Below, in pieces: positions 1 to 11,608 of a stretch of 64,000 bases of DNA. A program made the position numbers and the translations under genes. This stretch comes from Mariannaea sp. PMI_226 (Eukaryota; Ascomycota; Sordariomycetes; Hypocreales; Nectriaceae), in NCBI GenBank assembly GCA_024336345.1, contig JANFOG010000007.1, forward strand, positions 1,984,001-2,048,000, read 5' to 3'. The notes beneath the pieces were generated by a model, which saw only the letters and a program-made list of their open reading frames with translations, did no database searches and was not told the origin of the DNA. How positions within the stretch are numbered: the stretch's first letter is position 1; every line of letters begins with the position of its first letter.

Positions 1-1230
1 AGGACTTTGTGAAAAGCGGTTCACTCGGGACAATTTTACCCTCTTCCCAGCATTCGTCATTGACAGGCAAAAGATGCTTGCGAGATGGCTCTGGCGCTGC
101 AAACGGCAAGTCGCTGTTCTCGATATTGACAAATCTTGCGTAGATCATAACGTTAGTCACAACTACTTTATTTTCTACTGGAGAATCAATTATCTCAAAA
201 GGGGGGTGGAGGGTTTACTATATTTACCTGTCAAGAATATATATTCCCCACCATGTTCTCCGCTGTTCCTCGCAAAGCGTCCATGTTTCTTGCTGTTTAA
301 ATAGTTGCGGCGCGCTGTTTTTATCGTGCAGGGTCATGAGGATCCCAAGTCTTGCCGCGCGGCTGATGGTGAGAAATGCGGCGGGATGGTTTCCGTGGGA
401 TAGCTCATAGGCTGTCAATAACACGAGAGACTGCAGCAGACGAAGAGAAATAAAACCGCCCAACTCAGCTCTCGAACAGAGCGATCGCGCCTGGGCATAA
501 AGTGGCGAGTCCTTCGGGTGGCCTTCAGGCTCGGTGCCGCACAGCTTCATGCACAGAACAAGGAGCATCAAACAAGTATCATTCGAAGGCGAAGCTGCAA
601 GCTCACGCATCAATCGTTTTCGGCTGATCATTGGGAGCCACTTGTGAACAGTTCCAAAGTAGGCCTCGCAGGCTGACACTGGGTCCTGGCCGAGATATTC
701 TGCGGCCATCCGATGCAATGGCGAATCGCCGGTACTCCGCGCAAGGGCATCATCTCGAATTGGGCTGAAGAAATCAGAATCCAAGAAGAAGGCTAGAGGG
801 AACTGCTGGCTTGGACTTGGAAAAAGCGGCAAGAAGCTGGTATCCGACGACGGAGAGATGGTAGGTGAACCTGATGCACTGCTCACGCTGAGGAGCTGCT
901 CTAGATGGCGGATTCTATCGTCTACTGTTGGATCTTTGGATAAGTCAGGGATCACCCCATCGGGATATTCGCACTTCTTCTGCAGCCGGATGCACTGGAA
1001 GCATGTGAGCGAAGACTACTTTTGACGAGGATGAGCTCCATCCTGGGTGGGGGACAATAGTTGTATCACGCACCAAAGAGCAAGATGGAAAATCCCGGGT
1101 GCATTTCCTCTTCAGTCGCCTATCGCAGCCGTCAGCTTACTCTGTACATGGGCTCATCCGTGGGTTTTCCTCAGTCAGTGTAGTTTTACCGACACGCCCG
1201 ACATGATTGCATGGCCTTTTGCCCTGTCAT
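1..1230 (-). CDS. Zn2Cys6 transcription factor with fungal_trans domain, cut by the left edge
   Basis: A fungal binuclear zinc-cluster regulator, expected to act in the nucleus on DNA; its target is unknown. I read exons 1230-1190, 1119-1074, 994-228 and 134 to beyond base 1, all with consistent phase. The zinc cluster is assembled from three exons: CRAC, then RLKRKC, then a CxxC-x6-C half ending in QKKCEYP. Splicing between 1074 and 994 is what gives exactly six cysteines. The middle of the protein ends with an EQRRTWWGIYILDR-type stretch, the signature of the fungal_trans (fungal-specific transcription factor) domain. The ATG at 1230 is in frame with a second ATG at 1212, only six codons later, so either could be used. 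The C-terminus lies outside the window. The family assignment is firm; the regulated pathway cannot be told. Confidence 0.85.
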
Positions 1231-1817
1231 GATGAATATTGCGCTTCTTGCAAACTAAAAAGAAAAAAAAATGGGAAAAGGGACTTTATCCGTTTCCAAC
1301 AGATTATCCCTAGTCTTTAGTATAATTTTTTTTTCTGCACGATTGGAAGAAGAGGTTGCGTGAAATTTTGAGTCGATAGAATTAGTTGTCGAGGTTGGTT
1401 CTTGTCTTGCGGTCTATCATGGAATCAGCTAAGCCAAAAGTGATGAATTGAAGTTTGAGCCAATCAGATGAGAGAAGAGGATCTGCAAGTTATGCATCAA
1501 TCCCTAACTCTAGGGATAAGTGTGCATGTGCCTTGGTCCATTGATTTAACCGGTTTCGATTTAGTACACAACGCGATAGTCCTTTGTATTGATCTGTCCA
1601 ACGCTTCCAAAGTACGAATTTCTCTCGCATAGCTCCGAGAATCCCTCATATCGAGTGCGAAAAATTGACTTCCTATAGACTAGTTAGCCAAAGCTAGGCC
1701 CTCCCCAACCAAGCTTGTCACGACAGCTTGCAATTCCATAAAACGTCAGATATGTTTTTATTTGGCTACCTAATACGGAGTAGAGTAGGTCAACTACTTT
1801 CTAAAACAGGTAAATTA
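1231..1817. other. Intergenic, between two minus-strand regulators
   Basis: This is the presumed promoter of the zinc-cluster gene to its left and the 3' flank of the gene to its right. It is AT-rich with short A and T runs near 1258-1330. I see no coding frame, RNA gene or repeat that I can support. Confidence 0.5.
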
Positions 1818-3814
1818 TTATAATAAGTTGTGGTCATTGCACCACGTTTGGATGAATGCCTTCCCAAACTTGTCATCCCATACCATGGAGTAAAGATAAG
1901 CCTCAAGCTCTATCCTTGTTTTGCAGTGGAGCAGAGGCCAAACTTCCTCCAACTGGGAGAGGAACCACGTCTCCTCGCGTTGCGGATCCTCTGCCTCGAT
2001 GACGGAGCCGACAAATAGAATCCAGAACAGTTCTGGTATATAGTTGGCCCACGTCGCCGAGTACTCTGGCCCGGTCTGAAGAGAATTCCGGAGCCGTTTC
2101 GCGACGATTTGCGGAAGGCACCTGATCCAATGATGTTGTGTTAGGGTTGCGAATCCGAAGAGGAGCGTGGCCAGTAACATGGTGAGGATGCAAGATTCTT
2201 CTGGAGTAGCTGGAATATGCGTGACGTGGTTGAGAGCTAGGAGGGTCGAGGAAAATGATAGGGTTCGGATGTCCCGGAGGGTTTGGTCCATGTTGCATCT
2301 AGTGGTTAGGACCCTTTGTCGATGCAGCTTAATGACTACTATAATGTTTTCGTGTCCTGGACCGAGGTCTTGTAAATGTGATAGGCTTGGAGTCTCGCAC
2401 GCTTCAGTGATACATGCTGGAAGGCGAGCTTTATCCAAGCCAAAGTTGAGTGGGTAGAGGGGCTTTCTCCCCCGAGCGGTGGCCAGTTCGATGTCGATCC
2501 TAAAATATGTTATTAGAGATTCTCAAGTCCTTTGATACAGAGCTGCCAAGCCCATAGGATTACATGGGCAATGAAATGTTTTTCTCTTACCAATTGATGA
2601 ACCGACCGACTTGGTATGTCTTGATTGCCTGGATCCCTCCTCGGAGAGTAATTAATCTGTGCAAACCCTGAAAGTGGATATCTGCTTCCTCTGGAGAACC
2701 GTCTAAGCCCTGAGAAGAGATGTTAATGAGAGCTCCATGCTGGCCGTTGTACGAAAAAAAAAAAAGAATAAAGGTAGCAGTGGTGATAGTAAAAGGGAAA
2801 GAGTATCTAAACAGAGACCTCCTCGCCGCCCCCGGCAAAAGAAAAAGAAAAAGAGGGGAAAGGAAACGAAACGAAAAGGAAGAAGAAAAAAATGGATGTC
2901 TGTCTAGGTACTTACAGCAAGATGGCCCAAATGTGCTATACCCGCCAAAAGGTTCTCAGTGACGCGCCCTTCTTGAAGAGCAATGTTCACCTCTTTGATG
3001 GCTTCGCCTTTCAATCTCCAGCCTTCCTTTCGCAAATCTGGACAGAAATTAGGCAGCTGCGAACCCCGGAAACCAGCAGCCATGCAGAGAGTGACACGCA
3101 AGAGCAAAGGATCGCTCATTGCGAGTGCTAGCCATGTCTGATTGCTGGGGACCGTCGTAGTCAGATAGTCGAAGCCGACAATGACTATAAAAAGAAAGCA
3201 ATTGTAAGCAACCAAAAATAGATCATGGTAGCATAAAAAAAGAAACACAAAAAAAAATAGGTAAGGGACGGGGTGGCGTTTTCACATGTTTCTGGGGTTT
3301 TTGTTTTTTACTTACAATGCTTTATCAAGGCGTCAACTCTTGGATTCCAGGGGATAGGGAGAGTGTGGAAAGGATCAAAGAAATTACGTCCAATCCACTC
3401 GACTCCTGAAGTGCAATTACTGTCGTTGAAGCACCTTTGGTTGAAATTGGTTCCCGCGTACACGATTACTTCTCCTTGGCCATCCTGTTTGTTGCACATT
3501 GGAGATGTTGCAACCAGGCATCTTCTTCCTACCAGTTCCACGACTGGCTTTGACGATGGTTTTCCATTGCGATTTCTGTTCTTCTTGTTGTTGAGGGCCG
3601 TCTTGTTAGTTGCGTCTGAGCCTAGCCGGAATCTTCCGCTGAGCCCAGTCTTAGACTGCGCCGTCCGCTTTGACTCGGCCGCACCATCACGCATACCCTC
3701 GCCTGCCCCCAATTTTGAACGCAGCTGCAGCCCCGTCTTGATGGCATGGCTACGGGCAGCGCTGTTTGCTGGTGATGGTGCGCCGTTAGAGACGAAGAAT
3801 TCGAATTTAGTCAT
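1818..3814 (-). CDS. Fungal-specific transcription-factor-domain protein lacking a zinc cluster
   Basis: Four exons in phase: 3814-3316, 3184-2916, 2709-2591 and 2499-1818, giving 522 residues. The N-terminus (MTKFEFFVSNG, then a small charged patch with RSHAIK) and the hydrophobic helical body with LHRLITLRGG resemble the ascomycete group annotated as fungal_trans_2 or 'tachykinin family' proteins. These keep the regulator's C-terminal domain but have no DNA-binding zinc cluster. I find no cysteine cluster in any exon or just upstream. Starting further upstream at 3901 would add 29 residues with no family resemblance, so I chose the ATG at 3814. The four-exon structure is supported by good donors (GTAAGT twice). 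The function is not known. The same orientation as the zinc-cluster gene 600 bp downstream need not mean co-regulation. Confidence 0.75.
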
Positions 3815-4320
3815 GTCGGAGTTGCTGGAACACTGCGTGATATCAAGGCCCAGCCAGGATTGGCTGATACCATTAAGGTCATCGATGCTGCAGGTTTTCA
3901 AGAACTAGGTGAATTGAAGAAGTGCGCGTATGTGTGGTATGGGTATGTCTCTGAATTGAAGAATGTTGAATGGGTGACAAGGAGCACAACAAAACGGCTG
4001 ATTCAAGTTGGCAAATGCCGACACCCCTGTCTAGTTAAGTCGATGTCGAGTTGAGGGTGGTGCTCGGGAAAAAATATTAGCCTTGTATCCGTAATCCGTA
4101 TAGGGAGGCATGGACTATCTCGTTGTCAGCGAATATGTTGATGACCGACTGCTGACTCAATTAGGTGCCTAGCTTCTTCGGGCCTAGTCTCGCCATTTTG
4201 TCGGGTTTCCGAATACCAGGGCCTGTGTGGCGATTCGACGTCGCTCTCTCGGTTTTTTTTCGATTACAGCGTTATAATGACATGCCATGCAAGCCGGGTA
4301 CCTAGCGTGTAGTTTATCTG

Positions 4321-4354
4321 GTTTATAGGGTTTATTATGGTTTATTATGGTTTA
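4321..4354. repeat. Short tandem repeat, GGTTTATTAT-like units
   Basis: A unit of about ten bases built on GGTTTATTAT is repeated here, with the first copy imperfect (GGGTTTATTAT) and the last ending in GGTTTAAG. Confidence 0.6.
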
Positions 4355-4480
4355 AGCGGCCCTGTATCATGAAGTCACTGATCACAAATAACAAATTCGC
4401 TTCGGGCGGGCGGGAGAAATAAGGGCGAAGGATGCAATACAGTGCCACGACGCCCGTTAAGGCTGGAGGAGCCCCAAGGC

Positions 4481-4508
4481 AGGCCCCAAAAGGCCCCAAA
4501 AGGCCCCC
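4481..4508. repeat. Tandem repeat of AGGCCCCAAA
   Basis: Two perfect ten-base copies are followed by a partial third (AGGCCCCC). It sits inside a C/A-rich patch that continues to about 4530. Confidence 0.7.
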
Positions 4509-5204
4509 TCAAATGCCCCCCAAACCAGCCCGGTTAGGGTAAAGGGAAGATCAGTCAGGTCTGTGCTGTGCTAGATCACTACCTAACTATGTACTAGCTG
4601 CACTCTTGCTTAATCCCCTAATAACTACCTAATTTGATGGCCAAGAGGTGACCAAGAAAATGGGCACACAGAAGCGGCGGCACCGTTGCGATCGTCCTTC
4701 GAATCCGGGATTCCGAACACGTGTAGAAGAGCATAACGTTATACATTTTGATGATTTGACCACTTTTTTTCTTGGACGAAGGAGTTCATGGTGAAACTTG
4801 AGGCGTCAACCGAGCATCCAGTTTTGGCCAAAATTAGCGATCCCATCTCAGACTCAGCTGTTTTGCATGGGCCAAATTCAATCACGAACACCTCCATCTC
4901 CAATATATATAATCAGCCTATGTAAGGGAGGTAGGGATGGTTATTACAAAGACAACTCATGACGTACCCCGCCAGTCTGTTTGGTCTTTTTTTTCTGTTG
5001 GATTCTAGGCTACCATCTATCTAAGTACTCTACAAGATTTGTATAATCTAAAAAAAAGATAAATCATAAAATTGATCCTTCACATCCTCCTACTAATAAA
5101 AGGATACAAGTGATGAAATTGCAATACAACTACTCTCCTATAGGCACCAACCGATAGGAAGCGACTATAGTGAAACACGATAATCATAATCCTAATAACG
5201 CTAT

Positions 5205-6360
5205 CTATATGTTTAAATACTGCCTCTCGCACCAATCCCAAAACTTGGTGCAATACCCCAGACCACCCTCATTCTCCGGCGCCATGGCCTTTATAATGTC
5301 TTGCCGCGGAGATGCACTGTCAGGTCGTATTCGCCCCCATGGTATAATGTAAGCGCCGCTGTGCTCGCTCGTAATTTCCGCCGATAGTCCCGCATACAGC
5401 TGAGTGTACGCCCCAAACTTAGTCTCATGCAGGATCATGTTCATAAAGAACATTAACATGGCGGGCGCGCCTTCGTACGAGCCTGCTTTGACATTGCCGG
5501 GGTTGATTGCCACACTGAGGATGCCGTGCTTCTGATACCGACGAGCCATCTCGCGGCTTAGCATCCAACTCCCCACCTTGGACACTCCGTAGTCTCGAAC
5601 CCGATCCTGAGTGCCGGTCTCGAGAAGTTCAAACTCTATACCGTTGCGGGGCGTATCTTGATCAGCGATGCTAGACGTCCACACCACTCTGACTGCAGCC
5701 GGTATAGCATTATTCGCATCAGACGTTGTCGTAGGCGCAGTCGTAACTGTCGATGCGGAGGCGGAGGCGGAGATGGAGGCAGAGTTGGACGCCGCCGCGG
5801 CGGCGGCCCGCAACTGAGGTTCGAGGAGCTGCGTGAACAGCAGCGTTGCAACGCAGTGCATGCCCACCATCGCTTCAAGGCCCTGCACGGTTTTCGCCCC
5901 GGGCTCGATCTTGAATGCGCCCATCCCTGCATTGTTCCAGAGGACGTCTAGCTTGGACTCCTGCGCCGCAAAGGCTGCAGCTGCTGCCCTGACAGATTCG
6001 AGGTCGTTTAGGTCCAGATGCAGGAACTTGATGCACCCTGGCCTGGCAGGTTGGTCCTGGGACTCGACCAGTTGTTTAATCGCAGCTGTAGCACGTTCCT
6101 ATCGATCGGCACTTGTGAGAATGGATTCCTAAATAAAACTCGTATCATTTCTAGTTCATTTCAAATATTTATCGCACCTCTGATCGCGTGGCCATGTAGA
6201 TTGTCGCACCAGTCCCGTACAGGATCCGACAGAGCTCAAATCCGACGCCCGAGTTGCCACCCGTGACGATGAACACTTTACCTTCCTGAGACGGAACATT
6301 TGCTTCCGTTAGGACGGGTTTAGGGGGAAATAGCTGGTTGCAAGTACTGCGAAACGCCAT
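5205..6360 (-). CDS. Short-chain dehydrogenase/reductase (classical SDR)
   Basis: Two exons, 6360-6178 and 6098-5205, give 358 residues. The Rossmann cofactor motif TGGNSGVG is at residues 33-40 and NNAG at 116-119. The catalytic serine is in TSS near residue 203, and YGVSK supplies Tyr231 and Lys235. The protein is therefore a NAD(P)-dependent oxidoreductase, probably active. The TGxxxGxG form and the length resemble the WW-domain oxidoreductase or retinol-dehydrogenase-like group common in ascomycetes; the substrate is unknown. An Ala/Ser/Thr-rich stretch at about residues 159-191 lies between the NNAG strand and the active-site serine and looks like an inserted low-complexity loop. The neighbour across 522 bp is a zinc-cluster regulator on the same strand, which could control it, but that is only positional. 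Confidence 0.9.
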
Positions 6361-6882
6361 TGGGTGTTTCGCGTTTTCTGACTAGTTTGCAAATCAAAAG
6401 GCTAGGACTATACGCCAGGGGTTGAAAGGATGGTTATCGTATTTTTTCTTGGCTTTGGTGTCACCGCGAACCGGTTAGATAATAGGCTAATGATAGAATA
6501 GTTGGGAAAATAAAAAGGGGGATCAGGCTACACCATTCGATATTTTTTCAGGAATTTATACTCAAAAAGTCGTGCCCAAGCAGCGGAGAACGGAGCGGAG
6601 GTTCTCGCGCAAATGACAGAGTGTTGGCGGAATTCCGCCAGTTGCTCTTGTGCCAGACCACGTGTACATATTACAACAGAAAAGAGGCGTAAACTGAAAT
6701 GAGATGCGTGTCAAAAAGAATAGATAGAGATTATTTGTTCTTTTACTTATGTGGATGAAAATAAGGGTGTAAAATTTGATTGATAACTATATTATTACGG
6801 CGTACGCGTATTGCCTCTAAATGGAATAGTAAACTCACGCCTTCGACCACTTCTACAAACGCCCTTGTCTTCACGGCACACG
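6361..6882. other. Intergenic, promoter side of the dehydrogenase
   Basis: Between the dehydrogenase start and the 3' end of the zinc-cluster regulator. It is AT-rich; no ORF or RNA gene is supported. Confidence 0.5.
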
Positions 6883-9316
6883 TTACAAGAAATCCCACAT
6901 AGTTTCCATCTCCGGTTCTAATGCTCCGCCCCAGTCATCCCAATCCATCGCTATCAACTCCTCACCGGGCACAAGTTCCGCCGTTGGTGATGTCATACCC
7001 AAACTACCAAACTCGACTGTTGGAGACCACAGCGTTGGATTTGTAGATTCGGAATGTAGACCAGAAGCAGGAAACTGTATACCAGAATGATTTCCCTTTA
7101 GCTCTGTATTTATCCCACTGCGGGTCAAGTCTGAGGAGTGTTCGGCTTGACGGGCAGGCGACTGAATGTAGGAACTATGCGACTGGATTACTGGATGATT
7201 GGGGCGGCTGGCTTCCGGACCTTGCATGATTTGAATCCCCCATATTTGATCAGCAGAAATGTCTCTAGGCACCTGCTTTCGTTGCTCGTCTGTGGCACTT
7301 GCCACCCCTCTCGAGATTGCCTCCTCCCGGTGCTTTTCCGTTCTCTCAACTAGCTCCATCAGACGAATCCACAATGGGCCTTCCTTCGTTTCTCCTAAGG
7401 CAGCGATAGCCGGGTCTAGAAGCTGCTTTGCCATGACCCAAACCCGCTCAGACTCAGGACCCCAAGGCTGCCGACAAGCCTGACCGAGGAAAATGCCCAT
7501 AGCGTGCCACGGGACCTGTCCTGCAAGCTGCCAACGCCATTGTGCCCAGGCAGGGTCAGTCGCAAGGGCATGGGAATCACGTATGATGATGATGGACGCT
7601 TGTAATGCAGCATGAACTGACCCTTGCGCGTAGGATCGAGAAGATGACGAAGATGTGTGAATGGCAAGCTCAGCTTTAGCAAAGAACAAGGAGCCCATTG
7701 TCTTGATGTATCCTTCAAGTGCAATTTCGTGGCGCAAGTGGTTAAGATACGTCTCTGTTATCCTTCCCCTAGTCGCATAATACATCTCAAGTTTGGCAGG
7801 TAGGCTCTCATGACTCCTTTTTTCCAGCGACCGCACCAATCGCCACAATTCGCAACGAACTAGACATGGTATCAACCGAGTCGATGGCTTTTGAGCCGTT
7901 GGAATGTTTCTTTGGGTAGAGTCCAGCTCTCTATCATCAAGGCTGCAGGGTAGCTTCGTATCAAAGGACGTCTCTGATATCGATAGATCCCGAGTCCCCG
8001 GCTTCTGCGATTTCGAATCTAGAAAGCATATGTGCCACCATAAGCGACGACGGAGCTCAACATCTAGCACGTCTCTATTCGGCAGACTCGGCGCATCGCT
8101 ATGCAGGCCTAGAGACTTTGCGATCCGCAGAAGTGCTCCTGTAAGAGGCCATGCGAGGTCAATATCACCTACTTGTACGAGGATGGTGAGATAGATGACA
8201 AATGCCTGGACCACGGCAATTTCCCTCGTGACGAGAAAACCCGCCTGACCGAGGGCCTTTTCAGTTCCGAGCCTATACCGTTCCACCAAGTGGCCTTTCG
8301 AAGCGTTAAAATTCAACAGAACAGACTCTTCGTTCATTGACGTAATTGCCGCTAGGCAGATTGCGAAGAGCAACGGCTTCATGCTCGAGCCAAGAGAGCT
8401 CAGGCTCCCCTTCAATGCTCGAAAAGCTGTGTCCATGCTAGGAACATGGAGGATTTTCAGAAACGGGTCAACATTGTCGACGTATGTCTGCCATATGAAG
8501 AGCATCTGCGATGGAAGGGGACTGAGGCTATCAAGGCTATTGGCATCAGTATTGCTTTGGAAGACAAAGGCCCCAGCTTGATGCCGGTGGCGAGGGGTGC
8601 CACTTGACAATGTCCCAGGCTCAGTAGTTGATTCAGCGGAGTCGGTTACATCGTGCATCGCCTCAAAGATGTGATCCACCTGTAAGAGTTCAAACAGAGA
8701 GTGAGCATTGAAAATTTTCATGAGGGGAAAATAGTATCCATACCTCATTGCAAAAAACGGACCAGAAGCGATTACCAACCCTTATGCCGCCGTCCTTGTC
8801 CACAACTAATCGGCCAAACTCTTCGTCAAACTCACTGCCAGCTTGCAACTGGGGAACGGATGCATCTCGATCGGCGTTTGGCATGGGTCGAACAGCGGAT
8901 CGGCCGTCAGATGAAGGTGCTCTTGGCATAGGGCTTGACGAGCTCCTACCGATCGAACTAGACTGGCTCATCGCGGCATTGACGCTCGAGGTCCCAGAAC
9001 CGGACCCGGAACCGTCCTCAACTTGGCCAGCTAGCTCAGTGACGACCGCCTCCAGACGTCGTAGGCGACTCAGTAGCTCAGCCTGCTTTTGTGCAGGAGT
9101 ACTCCACGCTGACGTCGATGCCTCCCGACTACGACGCGGGATTCGCCCAGTCACAGGATAGTGGCACTCAATGCCGGCTTTGGCGCAGTTGGAGCAGGGG
9201 TCTATTCTGTCGCACTTGACCTTGCGACGCCGACAGATGACACAGCTCCATATTTTGAGGCTAGCAGCTGCCACTTCGGACGTGGAAGAATCTGCTGGTG
9301 GATTAGACGCTGACAT
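6883..9316 (-). CDS. Zn2Cys6 transcription factor with fungal_trans domain
   Basis: Exons 9316-8744 and 8679-6883 encode 789 residues. The zinc cluster is complete in exon 1: Cys25, 28, 35, 41, 44 and 51 in a CVICRRRKVKC...CSNCAKAGIEC arrangement. It is followed by a basic linker and a Leu-rich coiled segment (LLSRLRRLEAVVTEL, near residues 85-99) that probably dimerises the protein. A Ser-rich region follows. Exon 2 holds the fungal_trans domain, including LLRIAKSLGLH and ELRRRLWWHICFLD. The C-terminus is acidic (DWDDWGGALEPEMETMWDFL), as in activation domains. The frame stays open upstream to 9463, but the ATG at 9316 gives the normal spacing to the cluster. It faces the FSP1-like gene across 588 bp. 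Confidence 0.93.
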
Positions 9317-9904
9317 CGGGACACAAACGGTATATATGAAGGCGCGATGGTCGGCGGATCGGCGTTTGTATATGCCGATGTCGCGAGAATACGTGGAACG
9401 TGTGTCTGGGGTTGAAGGGCCAGTGTTCTGGCGAAAAAAAAAATCTTGCACGCTGGGCCGCAAGGGAGGATGCCTATGTGAAGCCGGGTGGTGAAGACGG
9501 TGGTTTCGGACACGGAGGTTGGAGCGTGTATTTTGCTAACTACCAAAGTCCTTTCCATGGCGGCCGGATCGTGGGGTTGCTTTCGGACACGGAGCTCGGT
9601 CAAGTGGCCTTGGCAGGTAAAATCGTTGGCCGGAGGATCCACGCCGGGACCGATGAGAGGTGCTATCAAAGGGTACTTCACTTTTGTCACTATTAGCAGC
9701 AAAAATTAAGAGGAACCATGTACCGCCTGATATCTTGGGCCATCAAACCTCCTTCAATGGTTCTCATATCAACTTGTTGACTTTGTAAGTAATTACCTAC
9801 CTAGTGATATTGACCAAATAATAAATTCAAATCTCTGCCTCGCTGTTTTTCGTATTCCCAATCTCCAATTACCATAATCACAAGAACGTTGGTGGAAAAA
9901 AGAA
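9317..9904. promoter_or_regulatory. Shared divergent promoter region between a zinc-cluster regulator and a flavoprotein gene
   Basis: Two genes point away from each other from this 588-bp interval, so it must hold both promoters. I could not identify a specific CGG-type half-site pair with confidence. The plus-strand start at 9905 has a good context (A at -3, AAAGAAATGG). Confidence 0.5.
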
Positions 9905-11050
9905 ATGGCCAAAACAGTCGTCATCCTTGGAGCTGGCTGGGCCGGCCTGCCACTTGCACACAAGCTGCTCAAATATACTACTCCAAAGGTCTCTGGCCTC
10001 AAAGTCATCCTCGTCTCGCCAAACAGCCATTTTTTCTGGAATGTTGCGGCAACCCGGGGAGTGATCCCTGACGAAATACCCGACGATCAACTCTTCCTCC
10101 CAATCAAGCCCGCGTTTGCCGCCTACCCTGGAGAGAACTTCGAGTTTGTCCTCGGCGCCGCTGATGGGATTGATCAACAAGTGAATACAGTCAAGGTATC
10201 TTGTAACGATGGCTCGGAGAGAGAAATTGTCTATGATCATTTGGTTGTCGCTACTGGATCTCGTCTAGCAAGCAATCTCCCATTCAAACCCATTGGCAGT
10301 CATGAAACCACAATCGCCGCATGGCATCAGCTGAAGAGCAAAATCCAGGAAGCAGAGTCAATCGTAATAGCCGGTGCTGGCGCTACGGGTGTTGAAGTGG
10401 CTGGCGAATTGGCTGCGAGATACAACACTGCAAAACAAATCACACTGTTGGTGAGCGGAGACTTGCCTCTCGAGGGGACGCTTCCTTCAGTCCGTGCTTG
10501 TGTTGACAAGGATCTCAAAAGACTCGGTGTCAAACTCATCACCCAAGTCCGCGTAACGGAGACAAAGGAAGCAGATGATGGCAAGCAAACAGAAGTCGTC
10601 TTGTCAAATGGCGACATCCTCACCACCGATCTATACCTACCCCTGCACGGCATCAAAACAAACACGACATTTATCCCGGGGAAATTACTGGACTCAAACG
10701 GCAACATTAAGCTCGACAAGAATCTGCGGGTCGTCAGCACGCCCAACATCTGGGGTATTGGTGACGTTGGAGATGTTGAGCCCAAGCAGCTCACCATTAC
10801 GGACAATCAGATCATCTATCTAGCCACAGCTCTCGATGCCGCCCTCACTGGATCACCTGAGCCTGCTCCTTACCAACCTGCGAATAAGAAGATGATATTC
10901 GTGTCGCTTGGTCGAAAAATGGCCACTGGCCAAATTGGGAACTGGAAGTTGTTCGGCTTCATGGTTTCCTATGTCAAAGGGAGGAAACTCTTTGTGGACA
11001 CTGCGGAGGGATATGTTGGTGGCAAGCATCTGCGACATGCTTCAATGTAA
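9905..11050 (+). CDS. FAD-dependent oxidoreductase, AIF-like (AMID/FSP1 family)
   Basis: A single exon encodes 381 residues. The FAD-binding motif GAGWAG is at residues 9-14, ATG(S) at about 117-119, and a second nucleotide-binding motif GAGATG at 157-162 for NAD(P)H. A conserved IWGIGDVGD element near the C-terminal third binds FAD. This order and length match the AMID/AIFM2 (FSP1) flavoproteins, which reduce quinones with NAD(P)H. There is no obvious mitochondrial presequence, because the FAD motif begins at residue 4. It is therefore likely cytosolic or membrane-surface bound. The C-terminal end lacks a recognisable lipid anchor. Its start lies 588 bp from the zinc-cluster regulator's start, so joint regulation is possible. 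The exact substrate cannot be assigned. Confidence 0.9.
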   Translation: MAKTVVILGAGWAGLPLAHKLLKYTTPKVSGLKVILVSPNSHFFWNVAATRGVIPDEIPDDQLFLPIKPAFAAYPGENFEFVLGAADGIDQQVNTVKVSCNDGSEREIVYDHLVVATGSRLASNLPFKPIGSHETTIAAWHQLKSKIQEAESIVIAGAGATGVEVAGELAARYNTAKQITLLVSGDLPLEGTLPSVRACVDKDLKRLGVKLITQVRVTETKEADDGKQTEVVLSNGDILTTDLYLPLHGIKTNTTFIPGKLLDSNGNIKLDKNLRVVSTPNIWGIGDVGDVEPKQLTITDNQIIYLATALDAALTGSPEPAPYQPANKKMIFVSLGRKMATGQIGNWKLFGFMVSYVKGRKLFVDTAEGYVGGKHLRHASM

Positions 11051-11608
11051 TTGTGATCGGGCGGAATCAATTGAATGTACCATGATGAGGTCCCTACATA
11101 GGTACATAGGCATGCCTGAGGTCTTTCGGTGGGGTGAGGTGAGGTGACTCTGAGGGTAAATTGTAAATTTCATTGATGTGGGAAAACTCAGCTTTATCGA
11201 ATCAATTTTTATTCTTCGCAACTTGGGTTTATTGAGTCTTGAGTCACATATTCCCCTCAGCTTCGGAGAGACTAATAGCCCGTTTCAACACAATCTACCA
11301 TGGTACAGCAGTGTTGTCAGGGATTACGGCGAAACTCAGGTCGAGTTGCCCCGAAACCCTCACCTGGTCTGTTCCACACCGGGCAGAATCGGGATACTGC
11401 CAGTCATCATGGACGCTCGGTGCATACCGGGCGCCCGCGAAATACCTCACCGAGCGGTAAAAAATTATGACGAAATGAAACAAAACGCTCCCATTGACGT
11501 CAATTACCCTATGTTTTTACCGTAACATTTATTGTTTTCGCTTCTCAATTTTTTTTTGAGGTCATTCCACTTTCTCCAATTGTCTATCAACTTTAAAGTC
11601 ACTACACC
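11051..11608. other. Intergenic
   Basis: Contains the 3' flank of the flavoprotein gene and the upstream region of the next gene, with a T-run near 11548. No gene seen. Confidence 0.5.

Larger units (their letters stand above)
3815..5204. other. Intergenic with short tandem repeats
   Basis: No gene recognised. The stretch contains a TTTATTATGG-like direct repeat near 4321-4354 and three near-perfect AGGCCCCAAA units at 4481-4508. It is otherwise AT-rich sequence with many TA steps, which could include decayed repeat DNA. Confidence 0.5.
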
